From Anoxybacteroides rupiense (GTDB taxonomy: Bacteria > Bacillota > Bacilli > Bacillales > Anoxybacillaceae), in contig NZ_JACIDF010000001.1 of NCBI RefSeq assembly GCF_014196195.1, forward strand, positions 496,001 through 560,000: DNA of 64,000 bases. The letters run 5' to 3'. The notes beneath the pieces were generated by a model. That model was given only the letters and a program-made list of their open reading frames with translations, made no database searches and was not told where the DNA came from. Numbering within the stretch: the first letter of the stretch is position 1; each line of letters begins with the position of its first letter. Made by a program: the position numbers and the translations under genes. Of the stretch, positions 12,296-27,701 are shown one piece after another.

Positions 12296-12324
12296 TTCAG
12301 ACATGTCCAAAAAAATGATATGAT
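12296..12324 (+). promoter_or_regulatory. Candidate sigma-A promoter of rqcH
   Basis: TTCAGA (12296-12301) and TATGAT (12319-12324) are separated by 17 nt. They lie 36 nt upstream of the chosen rqcH start, in the divergent gap with yloB. Confidence 0.45.
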
Positions 12325-12359
12325 AATTGCAGAAATAAAAAATGAGAAAGGTGTTTCAT

Positions 12360-14072
12360 ATGGCTTTTGACGGAATATTTACATATGCTATGACGAACGA
12401 ATTAAAGAAAATGCTTGAAGGAGGACGAATCACAAAAATTTACCAACCTTTTCAGCACGAGCTGTTGCTTTACATCCGCTCCCATGGGCGAAATTACAAA
12501 TTGCTGCTATCGGCACATCCTAGCTATGCACGTGTTCACCTTACAAATGAAGGATATGACAACCCTGCTGAACCGCCGATGTTTTGCATGCTTTTACGCA
12601 AGCATTTAGAAGGGAGCGTCATTGAATCGATTCGGCAAATGGATTTTGATCGGGTGATCATGATTGAAGTAAAGGGACGGAATGAAATTGGCGATCTCTC
12701 CATTAAGCAGCTAATGATAGAGATTATGGGACGGCATAGTAACATCATCTTGATCGATAAAGAAACAAATAGGATCATTGACAGCATTAAGCATCTATCG
12801 CCGGCTATCAACCGCTATCGCACGGTGCTTCCCGGCCAGCCATACGTAGCGCCACCGTCACACGGTAAACTCAATCCGCTGAAAGCCACTGAAGAAATGA
12901 TCATGAAAATACTTGATTTTCACGCTGGAAAGCTGCCAGAGCAGCTTGTCGCTTCCTTTTCCGGCCTCTCGCCTCTGTTTGCCAATGAGGTGGCTTTCCG
13001 CGCAGGGCTCGCCAATCGCTCCACTTTGCCAAAAAGCTTTATATCGCTTATGGAAGAAGTAAAGAGCGGGCATTTTTCTCCTTGTATATATACAAATGGA
13101 CAAAAGGAATGGTTTTACGTTCTGCCACTTATGCATTTACAGGCGGAAGCAAAGCCGTTCGTCACGCTCGGAGAAATGCTTGACCGCTTCTATTTTGGCA
13201 AGGCTGAGCGCGACCGCGTCAAACAGCAGGCACACGATTTAGAACGGTTTGTCGCCAATGAAAAGGCGAAAAATGAGAAAAAGCTTTTGAAATTGGAACA
13301 AACATTAGAAGAAGCAAAACAAGCCGAGCAATATCGGCTTTACGGGGAGCTGTTAACCGCCTATCTGTACGCAGTCAAACGAGGGATGAAAGAAATCGGG
13401 GTCATCAACTATTACGATGCAAACGGGGAAACCGTCATGATTCCGCTTGATGCACAAAAGTCACCGTCAGAAAATGCACAAAGCTATTTTCAAAAATATC
13501 AAAAGGCGAAAAATGCTATTCACATCGTTCAAGAGCAAATCGAACAGACAAACAAAGAAATCGTTTATTTTGATACGCTATTGCAGCAGCTCGACACCGC
13601 TGCACCGAAAGATATCGAAGAAATTCGTGATGAGCTGATCGAGCAAGGCTATTTACGAGCAAAAGCTACGAAACAAAAAAAACAAAAGCCGCGCACGATT
13701 GAACTCGAACGTTACGTAGCAAGCGATGGCACGGAAATTCTCGTTGGTAAAAACAATAAACAAAACGACTACTTGACAAACAAACTCGCACAAAAAGATG
13801 AAATTTGGTTGCATACAAAAGACATTCCCGGCTCCCATGTCGTCATTCGCAGCAAAAATCCGTCCCAACAAACAATTGCGGAAGCCGCTAACCTTGCTGC
13901 CTATTTCAGCAAAGCGCGGCAATCAAGCTCCGTGCCTGTCGACTTCACGCGGATCCGCTATGTCAAAAAACCAAATGGAGCAAAGCCTGGCTTTGTGATC
14001 TATGAAAACCAACAAACCATATACGTCACGCCGGATGAGGAATTGGTAATTCAAATGAAAAAAACCGTCTGA
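12360..14072 (+). CDS. rqcH: RqcH, ribosome-associated quality-control factor (NFACT / Rqc2 family)
   Basis: Binds peptidyl-tRNA-obstructed 50S subunits and directs C-terminal alanine tailing of stalled chains. Starting at [11 protein letters not shown] (ATG 12360, SD GAAAGGTG), residues 97-98 are Asp-Arg, exactly the DR pair known to be essential for alanine tailing in RqcH. This supports both the start and the function. The NFACT-N domain is followed by a central coiled coil (about residues 290-420) and the NFACT-R domain with [11 protein letters not shown]. It is the only large core gene on the plus strand. Older names for the family are YloA and FbpA, from fibronectin binding. Confidence 0.95.
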   Translation: MAFDGIFTYAMTNELKKMLEGGRITKIYQPFQHELLLYIRSHGRNYKLLLSAHPSYARVHLTNEGYDNPAEPPMFCMLLRKHLEGSVIESIRQMDFDRVIMIEVKGRNEIGDLSIKQLMIEIMGRHSNIILIDKETNRIIDSIKHLSPAINRYRTVLPGQPYVAPPSHGKLNPLKATEEMIMKILDFHAGKLPEQLVASFSGLSPLFANEVAFRAGLANRSTLPKSFISLMEEVKSGHFSPCIYTNGQKEWFYVLPLMHLQAEAKPFVTLGEMLDRFYFGKAERDRVKQQAHDLERFVANEKAKNEKKLLKLEQTLEEAKQAEQYRLYGELLTAYLYAVKRGMKEIGVINYYDANGETVMIPLDAQKSPSENAQSYFQKYQKAKNAIHIVQEQIEQTNKEIVYFDTLLQQLDTAAPKDIEEIRDELIEQGYLRAKATKQKKQKPRTIELERYVASDGTEILVGKNNKQNDYLTNKLAQKDEIWLHTKDIPGSHVVIRSKNPSQQTIAEAANLAAYFSKARQSSSVPVDFTRIRYVKKPNGAKPGFVIYENQQTIYVTPDEELVIQMKKTV

Positions 14073-14087
14073 TGAACAGACGGTTTG
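14062..14087 (+). terminator. Hairpin overlapping the rqcH stop codon
   Basis: ACCGTCTG (14064-14071) pairs with CAGACGGT (14077-14084), so the last rqcH codons form the 5' arm. Only TTT follows, so it is a weak intrinsic terminator at best. Confidence 0.5.
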
Positions 14088-14162
14088 AACTCAAATTACA
14101 GGGAATTTTTGCTTTATTGGAATCTTGGCATGAAAAAGGAATGGCTTGCATAAAGCAGACTT

Positions 14163-14508
14163 GTGAACGAATCGCCACTTTGCTAGCGCTTCGAAGTGGG
14201 AGCTTCTCAGTTCCGCAACGAAAGCTACCTTTCGTCTCCCTGAGCGTTACTTGGGGTCGTCCCCACCCTAGATGTCCGACGATTCGGAGTTCTTTTGTAC
14301 CTTGGATATTTTACGCATGGAAGGCTCGGCTCGGTTTTCGCATTTGATTTCTCCATGCAACCCCCTAATATCCCATTCACAAAGAACCTGATATACACGT
14401 ATTCTATCATGCGTTTTGGCTAACGCCAACCGACATTCATCTCCCGTCTACTCACGGGGCTGTGCCCTTCACGTTCCTTGAGGCGGGAGACTTCTTTCGG
14501 AAATTACG
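14163..14508 (-). mobile_element. IS200/IS605-type relic without tnpA/tnpB (copy 1), with omega-RNA-like end
   Basis: About 346 bp closely resembling the second copy at 32655-32983. Read on the minus strand, the left end begins just after TTTAA (complement of 14509-14513) and holds an imperfect subterminal palindrome, CTCCCG (14441-14446) against CGGGAG (14484-14489). The right end carries a terminal hairpin CCACTT/AAGTGG (14175-14180, 14194-14199) and then TTCAC, after which similarity to copy 2 stops. IS605-family elements have such hairpin ends, and in TnpB-bearing members the right-end region encodes the omega RNA. No transposase or nuclease gene remains; only a frame ending RVGTTPSNAQGDER is left. 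Exact boundaries are inferred by comparing the two copies. Confidence 0.75.
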
Positions 14509-14680
14509 TTAAACAGGCAAAAGCCTGTCCTTGCCCGAAGTCAATTCGTCTCCCACTTTCATCAAGTTGCACAAGACTTAGAAATGGGGGACTTCTCAAC
14601 TGGATAAAGTTAAACAAGTTTCATGTTTTTTTATCTACTGAGAAGTCTTCTAAAATTGATAGAGAACATCAATAAAAGGA

Positions 14681-14689
14681 TGCTATAAT
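14681..14689 (+). promoter_or_regulatory. Extended -10 promoter of the coiled-coil repeat gene
   Basis: TGCTATAAT is a perfect TGnTATAAT extended -10. It lies about 35 nt before the start codon, and no good -35 is seen at 17 nt. The ribosome site AAAGGAGGTG (14706-14715) follows. Confidence 0.6.
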
Positions 14690-14724
14690 AATCTCGTAAT
14701 CAAAAAAGGAGGTGAAAAAATGAA

Positions 14725-15618
14725 ATGGATCAGATATTGAGTAGGATTTTTGACGAGCTGTCATTTTTGCGTCATCATATGGCGACGAAAGAGGACATGG
14801 CTGCTATGGAGAAGCGGATCGAGCGTGTGGAGCAAACCATGGCGACAAAAGACGATCTGGCTGCCATGAACAAACGGATCGAGCGTGTGGAGCAAACCAT
14901 GGCGACAAAAGACGATCTGACTGTCATCGACAAGCGCTTTGATCGAGTTGAACATGCCATGGCGACGAAAGAGGACATGGCTGCAATGGACAAGCGGATC
15001 CAGCAAATTGAGGAAACAATGGCCACCAAAGACGATCTCAACAACATCGAGCAGCGCATGGCCACCAAAGACGATCTCAACAACATCGAGCAGCGCATGG
15101 CCACCAAAGACGATCTCAACAGCATCGAACGGCGCATGGCCACCAAAGACGATCTCAACAGCATCGAGCAGCGCATGGCCACCAAAGACGATCTCAACAG
15201 CATCGAGCAGCGCATGGCCACTAAAGACGATCTCAACAGCATCGAGCAGCGCATGGCCACTAAAGACGATCTCAACAGCATCGAGCAGCGCATGGCCACC
15301 AAAGACGATCTCAACAGCATTGAACGGCGCATGGCCACCAAAGACGATATGGTCGCTATGGAGAAACGGATCGAGCATATTGAACAAACAATGGCCACAA
15401 AAGAAGATATAAAAGATATTCCGTTTATCAAACAAGCCGTGCTGGAGATGCAGGAAACGGTTAAAGAAATTCCAACGATAAAGCAAACGCTCGCCGAAGC
15501 GTTGCAAAAGCTGGATGATGTTATCGCTTCACAAGCACGTCAAGAGCTTGTTCTCCAATCGCTTGCCTTTCGCTCGCTTGAGCACGAAAATGCCATTCGC
15601 GCATTAAAAGCAAAGTAA
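14725..15618 (+). CDS. Tandem-repeat coiled-coil protein (MATKDDL repeats), function unknown
   Basis: 297 aa, almost entirely helical. After a short head (MDQILSRIFDELSFLRHH) come four 20-residue units such as MATKEDMAAMEKR-IERVEQT. Eight 13-residue units of the MATKDDLNSIEQR type follow, encoded by 39-bp repeats at 15019-15330. One more 20-residue unit and a non-repeat tail (about residues 230-297) end the protein. The unit lengths differ by exactly one heptad (20 = 13 + 7). No signal peptide or membrane segment is seen. MATKEDL-type coiled coils recur in unrelated bacteria and phages without a firm function. It has its own extended -10 promoter and SD. The repeats keep several other frames open, which are artefacts. 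A 7-codon mini-frame (14720-14740) with better SD spacing overlaps the start. Confidence 0.8.
   Translation: MDQILSRIFDELSFLRHHMATKEDMAAMEKRIERVEQTMATKDDLAAMNKRIERVEQTMATKDDLTVIDKRFDRVEHAMATKEDMAAMDKRIQQIEETMATKDDLNNIEQRMATKDDLNNIEQRMATKDDLNSIERRMATKDDLNSIEQRMATKDDLNSIEQRMATKDDLNSIEQRMATKDDLNSIEQRMATKDDLNSIERRMATKDDMVAMEKRIEHIEQTMATKEDIKDIPFIKQAVLEMQETVKEIPTIKQTLAEALQKLDDVIASQARQELVLQSLAFRSLEHENAIRALKAK
15019..15330 (+). repeat. Eight 39-bp in-frame tandem repeats
   Basis: Eight consecutive near-identical 39-bp units, each beginning ATGGCCAC(C/T)AAAGACG, run without spacers inside the coiled-coil gene. The unit length is a multiple of three, so copy number can change without a frameshift. 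Differences among units are few, mostly N/S, Q/R and silent C/T changes, which suggests recent duplication or gene conversion. Confidence 0.95.
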
Positions 15619-15682
15619 CTCCTCTCGTAAATACAACGATTATTCCTCTTTTGACAAGATATCATTTCCCTCAAATAAACAG

Positions 15683-15709
15683 CAACCGCCAATTGGCGGT
15701 TGTTTCTTT
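15683..15709 (+). terminator. Terminator of the coiled-coil repeat gene
   Basis: CAACCGCC-AATT-GGCGGTTG (15683-15702) followed by TTTCTTT, 65 nt after the stop codon at 15618. Confidence 0.75.
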
Positions 15710-15869
15710 GTAAATCGATGCGCAAGTCAGGAAAACACGCAGACTGCACCGTTCCTGTCTGCACTTGAATATCCGCTTGCTCATATAGCTCTTCTTCATT
15801 CAAAGCATAGACCGTCACAGCCTCTTTCATCGGATTGACAATTCAATACTCTTTCACACCATAAGCCAT
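15708..15869 (-). pseudogene. Uma2-family (DUF820) nuclease-like remnant
   Basis: A minus-strand frame reads MAYGVKEY, then a TGA stop (15843-15845), then IVNPMKEAVTVYALNEE and ends near FPDLRIDLQ. This matches the C-terminal part of Uma2-family restriction-endonuclease-fold proteins, which typically read YGVxEYWIVDP at this point; the TGA stands where the conserved Trp (TGG) belongs. The N-terminal two thirds are missing, and the frame is also cut at its 3' end by the terminator of the plus-strand gene. It is a decayed accessory gene wedged between pyrE and the repeat gene. Confidence 0.7.
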
Positions 15870-15872
15870 AAT

Positions 15873-15908
15873 AAAAAAAGAGCGCGAATGATCGTATCAT
15901 TCGCACTC
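15873..15908 (-). terminator. Terminator of the pyr operon after pyrE
   Basis: On the minus strand GAGTGCGAATGAT and ATCATTCGCGCTC pair and are followed by TTTTTTT. It lies directly after the pyrE stop codon and ends the ten-gene operon. Confidence 0.88.
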
Positions 15909-15919
15909 CACATATATGT

Positions 15920-16539
15920 TTATTTCCCCCATGCCTCCGGCTGTTTTCGCCAATCGCGCAGCGTCGCGAGGTCTTGTTCGCCCACAACGCCGAGCTCCAC
16001 CGCCGTTTCAATGAGGCTGTCATAATCCGTCAACGTATGCACTTGTACATCGCTTTCGGCAAACGCTTGCTTTCCTTTTTCCAAGCCGTATGTAAAAATA
16101 GCAACAACGCCTAATACATCACATCCGGCTTCTTTTAAGGCACCAACAGCAGTTAACGAACTGCCGCCCGTAGAAATTAAATCTTCAACAACAACGACTT
16201 TTTGTCCCCTCTCTACTTTCCCCTCAATTTGTTTTCCTCTTCCATGTGCTTTTGCTTGGCTACGCACATAACACATCGGTAACCCAAGACGCTCGCTCGT
16301 CCATGACGCATGCGGAATGCCGGCAGTCGCTGTTCCCGCAATAATCTCCACATCTGGAAAATGCGCGCGAATGAGCTGGGCCAATCCATCTGCGATTATG
16401 CTTCTCACATGTGGATAAGCAAGTGTCAGGCGGTTGTCGCAATAAATCGGTGATTTCAACCCGGATGACCATATAAACGGTTCGTTTGGCTGTAACGAAA
16501 CTGCGCCAATTTGCAGCAAATGTGTGGCAATTTCTTTGT

Positions 16540-16543
<4 letters not shown>
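15920..16543 (-). CDS. pyrE: PyrE, orotate phosphoribosyltransferase
   Basis: Joins orotate and PRPP to give OMP. The PRPP-binding motif [14 protein letters not shown] and the N-terminal [16 protein letters not shown] identify it; 207 aa. The ATG at 16541-16543 is preceded by GGAGG and overlaps the pyrF stop by 4 nt. A longer in-frame start lies 21 nt upstream but has no family support. It is the last gene of the pyr operon, followed by a strong terminator. Confidence 0.96.
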
Positions 16544-18935
<2,392 letters not shown>

Positions 18936-18939
<4 letters not shown>

Positions 18940-21900
18940 GCATGCACCTTCTTTTCCGACATCGCAGTCATCGCAAACGTCATCGACTCCATCACCTGCA
19001 GCATGGCTTTTGCCGTATCAAGCGACGTTAAGCATGGAATTCCGTTTTCCACCGCTTCACGGCGAATTCGAAATCCGTCACTTTCTGGCTGCTTCCCTTT
19101 CGTTAACGTATTAATGACCACTTGGGCTTTTCCTTGACGGATAATATCTAAAATATTGGGTGATTCCGAATGAATTTTGTTCACGATGGTTACCGGAATA
19201 TGGGCGGCCCGCAACGCTTCAGCTGTACCATTTGTGGCAAGAAGCTGGTAGCCAATATGATGAAAGCGGCGAGCTACTTCAATCGCTTCAGCTTTATCTT
19301 TATCAGCCACTGTAAGCAACACCGCGCCATATGGACGAATATGAATGCCAGAGGCTAAAAGTCCTTTATATAACGCTTTTTCAAATGTTACATCCTTTCC
19401 GATGACTTCGCCTGTTGATTTCATTTCCGGGCCAAGCGAAATATCAACATTTCGCAGTTTAGCAAATGAGAAGACGGGTGCTTTAACATATACCCCTTCA
19501 CTTGCTTGTTTCAATCCTGTTTGATACCCAAGCTCAACAAGCGTTTCTCCTAAAATGACTTTAGTGGCGATGTTGGCCATCGGCACATTTGTAATTTTGC
19601 TTAAAAACGGAACCGTTCGACTGGAACGTGGATTGACTTCTAGCACATATATTTCATTTTGGTACATGACAAACTGGATGTTGAGCAGTCCGACAATGCG
19701 CAATCCCTTCGCCAGTTTAATTGTATAATCCACGATTTTTTGTTGAATCTCATCTGTCAATGTTTGCGGTGGATAGACCGCAATCGAATCGCCGGAATGG
19801 ACACCCGCTCGCTCGATATGCTCCATAATGCCTGGAATGAATACCGTTTCTCCATCGGAAATGGCATCGACTTCAATTTCTTTTCCGATTAAATACCGAT
19901 CTATTAGCACGGGATGCTGCGGATTGACTTTGACTGCATGTTCCATATAGTATAAAAGCTCGGCCTCTTTATAGACGATCTCCATCGCTCGGCCACCGAG
20001 CACATACGATGGGCGAACAAGCACCGGATAGCCGATTTCAGCTGCGATCCGCACCGATTCTTCAACCGAATAAGCGGTTTTTCCTTTCGGCTGCGGAATG
20101 CCTAAGTGCGACAGCGTTTGTTCAAATTTATCGCGATTTTCTGCGCGGTCCAAATCCTCCAATGAGGTGCCAAGAATACGGACACCGCGCGCTGCTAATT
20201 CGGCAGCTAAATTGATGGCGGTTTGCCCGCCGAATTGCACAATGACACCAATCGGCTGTTCCAGATCAATGACATGCATCACATCTTCGATCGTTAGTGG
20301 TTCAAAATAGAGCTTGTCTGAAACACTAAAATCTGTCGATACGGTCTCCGGATTATTGTTAATAATAATCGCCTCATACCCTGCTTCTTTAATAGCCCAG
20401 ACAGAATGAACGGTCGCATAATCGAATTCGATGCCTTGTCCAATGCGGATCGGGCCCGATCCCAACACAACGACGCTTTCCTTCTGCGTCACCACCGATT
20501 CATTTTCTTCTTCATAGGTTCCATAATAATACGGAGTTTCTGACATAAATTCAGCGGCACACGTATCAACCATTTTGTAAATAGGGACAATCCCCGCTTG
20601 TTTTCTTAATTGGTATACATCTCGTTCATTCATGTTCCAAAATTCTGAGATGGCTGCATCAGAAAACCCCATTTGCTTTGCCTTTCGCAGCACATCCAAA
20701 TCTCCAACATGCTCGCGTACCATCGTTTCATAATGAACAATGCGGGCAATCTTGTGTAAAAAAAAGCGGTCAATTCGGCTCCATTCATGAATTTGCTCGA
20801 TATCTATACCGCGGCGAATAGCCTCCGCTATATAGAAAAGGCGCTCGTCCCCCGCTTTGCGGATGCGTTTTTCAATCAATTCATCGTCAGCATGGCGAGC
20901 CTCTTTAATTTCTAAATGATGGACGTTTGTCTCAAGTGAGCGCACAGCTTTCAGCAGCGATTCTTCAAATGTTCGGCCGATTGCCATGACCTCTCCCGTC
21001 GCTTTCATTTGCGTGCCAAGGTGACGGTTCGCGGATTCAAACTTATCAAATGGAAAACGCGGAATTTTCGTCACCACATAATCGAGAGCCGGTTCAAAGC
21101 AGGCGTATGTTTGACCTGTTACTGGATTCATGATCTCATCTAACGTTAAACCGACAGCAACTTTGGCTGCTAGCTTTGCAATCGGATAACCGGTTGCCTT
21201 AGACGCCAGCGCAGATGAGCGACTTACGCGCGGATTTACTTCGATGACATAGTAATGGAAACTGTGAGGATCAAGTGCCAATTGAACATTGCAGCCTCCT
21301 TCAATGCCCAGAGCGCGAATAATGCGCAAGGAAGCGTTGCGCAACAATTGATACTCTCGGTCGCTTAACGTTTGGCTTGGAGCAACGACAAGTGAGTCCC
21401 CTGTATGAATGCCTACTGGATCGATATTTTCCATATTGCATACGACAATCGCGTGATCTTGAGCATCGCGCATCACTTCATATTCAATTTCTTTATAGCC
21501 GGCAATGCTTTTTTCTAACAAGCATTGATGAACCGGACTCATTTTTAAACCGCTGGAAACAATGTCAATCAGCTCTGCTTCGTTTGTACAAATGCCTCCT
21601 CCTGTCCCGCCAAGCGTAAAAGCGGGGCGGACGATAACCGGATAGCCGATTTTTTCAACAAATGCATAAGCTTCGTCTAAACTATGGATAATGTCGCTTT
21701 CTGGAACTGGCTCTCCTAACTCCTTCATTAACGCTCGGAACAATTCCCGGTCTTCAGCTTTCTGAATGGCCTCCAGCTTTGTTCCAAGAATTTCGACCCC
21801 ACATTCTTCTAAAACGCCTGCTTCCGCAAGCTCCACAGCTAAATTCAAGCCTGTCTGTCCCCCAAGCGTCGGCAAGATCGCATCTGGACGCTCTTTGCGG

Positions 21901-22133
21901 ATGATGCGGGAAACAAACTCCAGCGTCAATGGTTCCATATACACTTTGTCAGCAATCTCTGTATCCGTCATAATCGTGGCAGGGTTGGAGTTGACTAAAA
22001 TGACTTTATATCCTTCTTCTTTTAGGGCTAAACACGCCTGTGTTCCAGCATAGTCAAACTCCGCTGCCTGTCCGATGACAATTGGGCCAGAGCCGATCAC
22101 TAAAATCGTTTCGATATCTTGACGTTTAGGCAT
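18936..22133 (-). CDS. carB: CarB (PyrAB), carbamoyl-phosphate synthase large subunit
   Basis: Makes carbamoyl phosphate from ammonia, bicarbonate and two ATP. 1065 aa with duplicated ATP-grasp halves: each opens with [11 protein letters not shown] or [11 protein letters not shown] and carries an EVNPR(S/V)SR motif. The C-terminal MGS-like allosteric domain binds regulators. The ATG at 22131-22133 (N-terminus [15 protein letters not shown]) is used in preference to an ATG 11 codons upstream. It overlaps carA by 8 nt. Confidence 0.96.
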
Positions 22134-23216
22134 GAACGATCTCCCTCTCTTTTTTAAACTGTTCAATCATGGCAATAAATTCATCAAACAAATGATTGGC
22201 ATCCTCTGGGCCTGGAGAGGCTTCTGGATGATATTGCACAGTAAATGCCGGATAATCCAAATGGCGCAGCCCCTCAATCGTTCCGTCATTTAATGCCACG
22301 TGCGTCACTTCTAAACGTGTTTGCTTTAATGATGATGCCATGACCGTATAGCCATGATTTTGCGAGGTAATAGCCACCTTTCCTGTTGCAAGATGCTTCA
22401 CAGGATGGTTCGAGCCGCGGTGACCGAATTTCATTTTTTCAGTATCGGCCCCGCAGGCAAGCGCGAACAGCTGATGGCCAAGACAAATACCAAAAAGTGG
22501 AACGCGACCGAGAATGCCACGAATCATCTCAATAGCTTCTGGAACGTTTTTTGGATCGCCAGGACCATTTGAAAGCATCACTCCATCAGGATGAAGGTTT
22601 AGCACATCCTGAGAGGTTGCATGATAAGGAAGAACAATGACATCACAGTTCCGCTTATTTAATTCCCGTAAAATTCCATGTTTCATTCCAAAGTCAAGCA
22701 AAACAACACGATGTCCCCGTCCAGGGCTCGGATATGCGCTTTTCGTAGAAACCCGCTTCACTTGATCGGTCGGCAGCTTTGTTTTCTTCAAATCGCTTAC
22801 GATCTCGGCAACACTGACATCTAAATCACAAATCATTCCTTTTAATGTTCCGTGCTGGCGAATCATGCGAGTGAGCTTTCTTGTATCGATTCCAGCAAGA
22901 CCAGGAATATTTTTTTCTTTCAAATATTCATCAATCGTGATCTCACTTCGCCAATTAGAAGGAGTGCGGCATACTTCCTTGACAATCAGCCCATGAATAT
23001 GCGGTTCAATCGCTTCAAAATCATCACGATTAATGCCATAATTACCGATCAAAGGGTAGGTCATCGTGACAAACTGACCACAATAGGAAGGGTCTGATAA
23101 AATCTCTTGATAGCCTGTCATTCCTGTATTAAACACGACCTCCCCCATTTTTTGTGCTGTACTTCCAAACGCTTCTCCAATAAAAAATGTACCGTCTTCT
23201 AAAATAAGCTGTCGTT

Positions 23217-23220
<4 letters not shown>
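22126..23220 (-). CDS. carA: CarA (PyrAA), carbamoyl-phosphate synthase glutaminase subunit
   Basis: Class I glutamine amidotransferase feeding ammonia to CarB. The catalytic Cys lies in [16 protein letters not shown], and the His and Glu in [12 protein letters not shown]. The start [19 protein letters not shown] at 23218-23220 follows GGGAGAGAGG. An upstream ATG adds 19 residues with no homology. 364 aa; shares ATGA with pyrC. Confidence 0.96.
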
Positions 23221-25555
<2,335 letters not shown>

Positions 25556-25570
25556 AATTAAAAGGCGGCA

Positions 25571-26872
25571 CTACGCGACATGATCTTTATTTTCTTCAAG
25601 TTCAAACATATTTTCATTTATTTCTGGGCGTCCAGGCAAAAGCAAGTTCAAAATAACACCGCTGATAGCCGCTAATGCCATTCCTTGAATCTGGAAATTC
25701 TCAGACACTTTTAAGATGGCTCCGCCAATGCCAATCACCAAGATGACAGAGGAAATCACTAAGTTTCGTTTATCTCCAAAGTCAATTTTGCTATCGACGA
25801 GCATGCGCAACCCGGACGATGCGATAATTCCAAACAGCAGGATCGAAACTCCGCCCATAACCGGGGTTGGGATCGTACTGATTAAAGCGGTCACCTTTCC
25901 GATAAATCCAAAGATAATAGCGAACGCCGCTGCGCCAGCCAGCACATACACGCTATACACTCGTGTGATGGCAAGCACACCAATATTTTCTCCATATGTC
26001 GTTTTTGGCGGTCCGCCAATTAAGGCAGAAATCATCGTCGCTGTTCCATCGCCCAAAATCGAGCGATGCAATCCAGGCTTTTTAATGTAATCTTGTCCAA
26101 CAACTTTACTTAATACAAGTTGATGGCCAATATGTTCAGACAATGTGACAAGCGCTACCGGAACCATCAGCAAAATAATCTTTCCCGTTACATGCACAGG
26201 ATAATCAACAAAAGGAATCAAGAAATCTGGCATTTCAAGCCATTTAGCTTTAGCAATCGGAGACAAATCCACCACTCCTACTGCTAGAGAATACACATAT
26301 CCAACCACAATCCCGATAAGAATTGGCACTAAACTAAGCAAACCGCGCAAATAGACGGAACAGATAATGGTTGCCGCAAGCGTCACAAGCGCTACAGAAA
26401 AATAAGTGAGATTATATTTTCCATCTGGACCGTTCATTGCCATGCCAACGGCTGTATTCGCAAGGCCGAGGCCGATGACAATAATCACAGGACCGACAAC
26501 AATCGGAGGCAATAATTTCATAATCCAACGATAGCCGGCTCTTTTAATGACTAAAGCGACAATTCCATAGACAGCACCGGCTAAGAAGCTGCCAACCATG
26601 GCTGCTCCAGGACCTCCTGCCGCTTTTGCTGCAATAATCGGTGAGATAAAGGCAAAGGAGGAACCGAGATAGGCCGGAACTTGCCATTTTGTAATCATTA
26701 AAAACGCGAGTGTTCCGAGACCGCTGGAAATGAGAGCCATTGAAGGGCTTAAACCGACAAGATAAGGCACTAAAATGGTCGCGCCAAACATGGCAAACAG
26801 ATGTTGAAGACTAAGCGTCAACCATTGAACTGGCGAAGGTCTATCTTTAATTCCCAATACAGGCTTATTCAT
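25571..26872 (-). CDS. pyrP: PyrP, uracil permease (NCS2/UraA family)
   Basis: 433-aa membrane protein with about 12-14 hydrophobic helices, importing uracil by proton symport. The N-terminal PSPVQWLTLSLQHLFAMFGATI and the motif LSEHIGHQLVLSKVVGQD are NCS2 hallmarks. Position between pyrR and pyrB, with a PyrR attenuator on each side, matches B. subtilis. Confidence 0.95.
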   Translation of the reverse strand: MNKPVLGIKDRPSPVQWLTLSLQHLFAMFGATILVPYLVGLSPSMALISSGLGTLAFLMITKWQVPAYLGSSFAFISPIIAAKAAGGPGAAMVGSFLAGAVYGIVALVIKRAGYRWIMKLLPPIVVGPVIIVIGLGLANTAVGMAMNGPDGKYNLTYFSVALVTLAATIICSVYLRGLLSLVPILIGIVVGYVYSLAVGVVDLSPIAKAKWLEMPDFLIPFVDYPVHVTGKIILLMVPVALVTLSEHIGHQLVLSKVVGQDYIKKPGLHRSILGDGTATMISALIGGPPKTTYGENIGVLAITRVYSVYVLAGAAAFAIIFGFIGKVTALISTIPTPVMGGVSILLFGIIASSGLRMLVDSKIDFGDKRNLVISSVILVIGIGGAILKVSENFQIQGMALAAISGVILNLLLPGRPEINENMFELEENKDHVA

Positions 26873-26909
26873 TGTTTTTTCAATCTCCTTCCGACTATGA
26901 TTGAGTCAT

Positions 26910-27009
26910 AAAAAAACCCCTCTTTGCCCACATGATGCAAAGAGGGTGCAATCGTTGCCTAAAAAATCGGCAGACCAATTTGACCCCCTTTGTCAGTCTC
27001 TCAGGACTG
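26910..27009 (-). promoter_or_regulatory. PyrR attenuator in the pyrR-pyrP gap
   Basis: The binding element CAGTCCTGAGAGACTG (complement of 26994-27009) precedes a terminator whose stem CCCTCTTTG/CAAAGAGGG is followed by TTTTTTT (26910-26946). Confidence 0.9.
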
Positions 27010-27024
27010 CCTTTAAAAGGGCGG

Positions 27025-27672
<648 letters not shown>

Positions 27673-27701
27673 TTTTAAAGGACTACTATTCACTTAGCTT
27701 T

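Noticed and set aside
14225-14410. Protein-coding gene inside relic copy 1 (61 codons, ending RVGTTPSNAQGDER)
   Set aside because: The frame spans the fused left and right ends of the element, is not kept in copy 2, and has no domain. At most it retains element-end codons.
15019-15330. CRISPR array
   Set aside because: The repeats are directly contiguous with no unique spacers and lie in frame inside a coding region.
14761-15507. Long open frames on the minus strand and in another plus frame across the repeat gene
   Set aside because: They arise because the 39-bp repeat is a multiple of three and lacks stops in several frames. They have no ribosome site, and the products are low-complexity.
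22133-22166. N-terminal extension of carB (11 residues)
   Set aside because: It has no family support and overlaps carA more; the inner ATG has the proper N-terminus.
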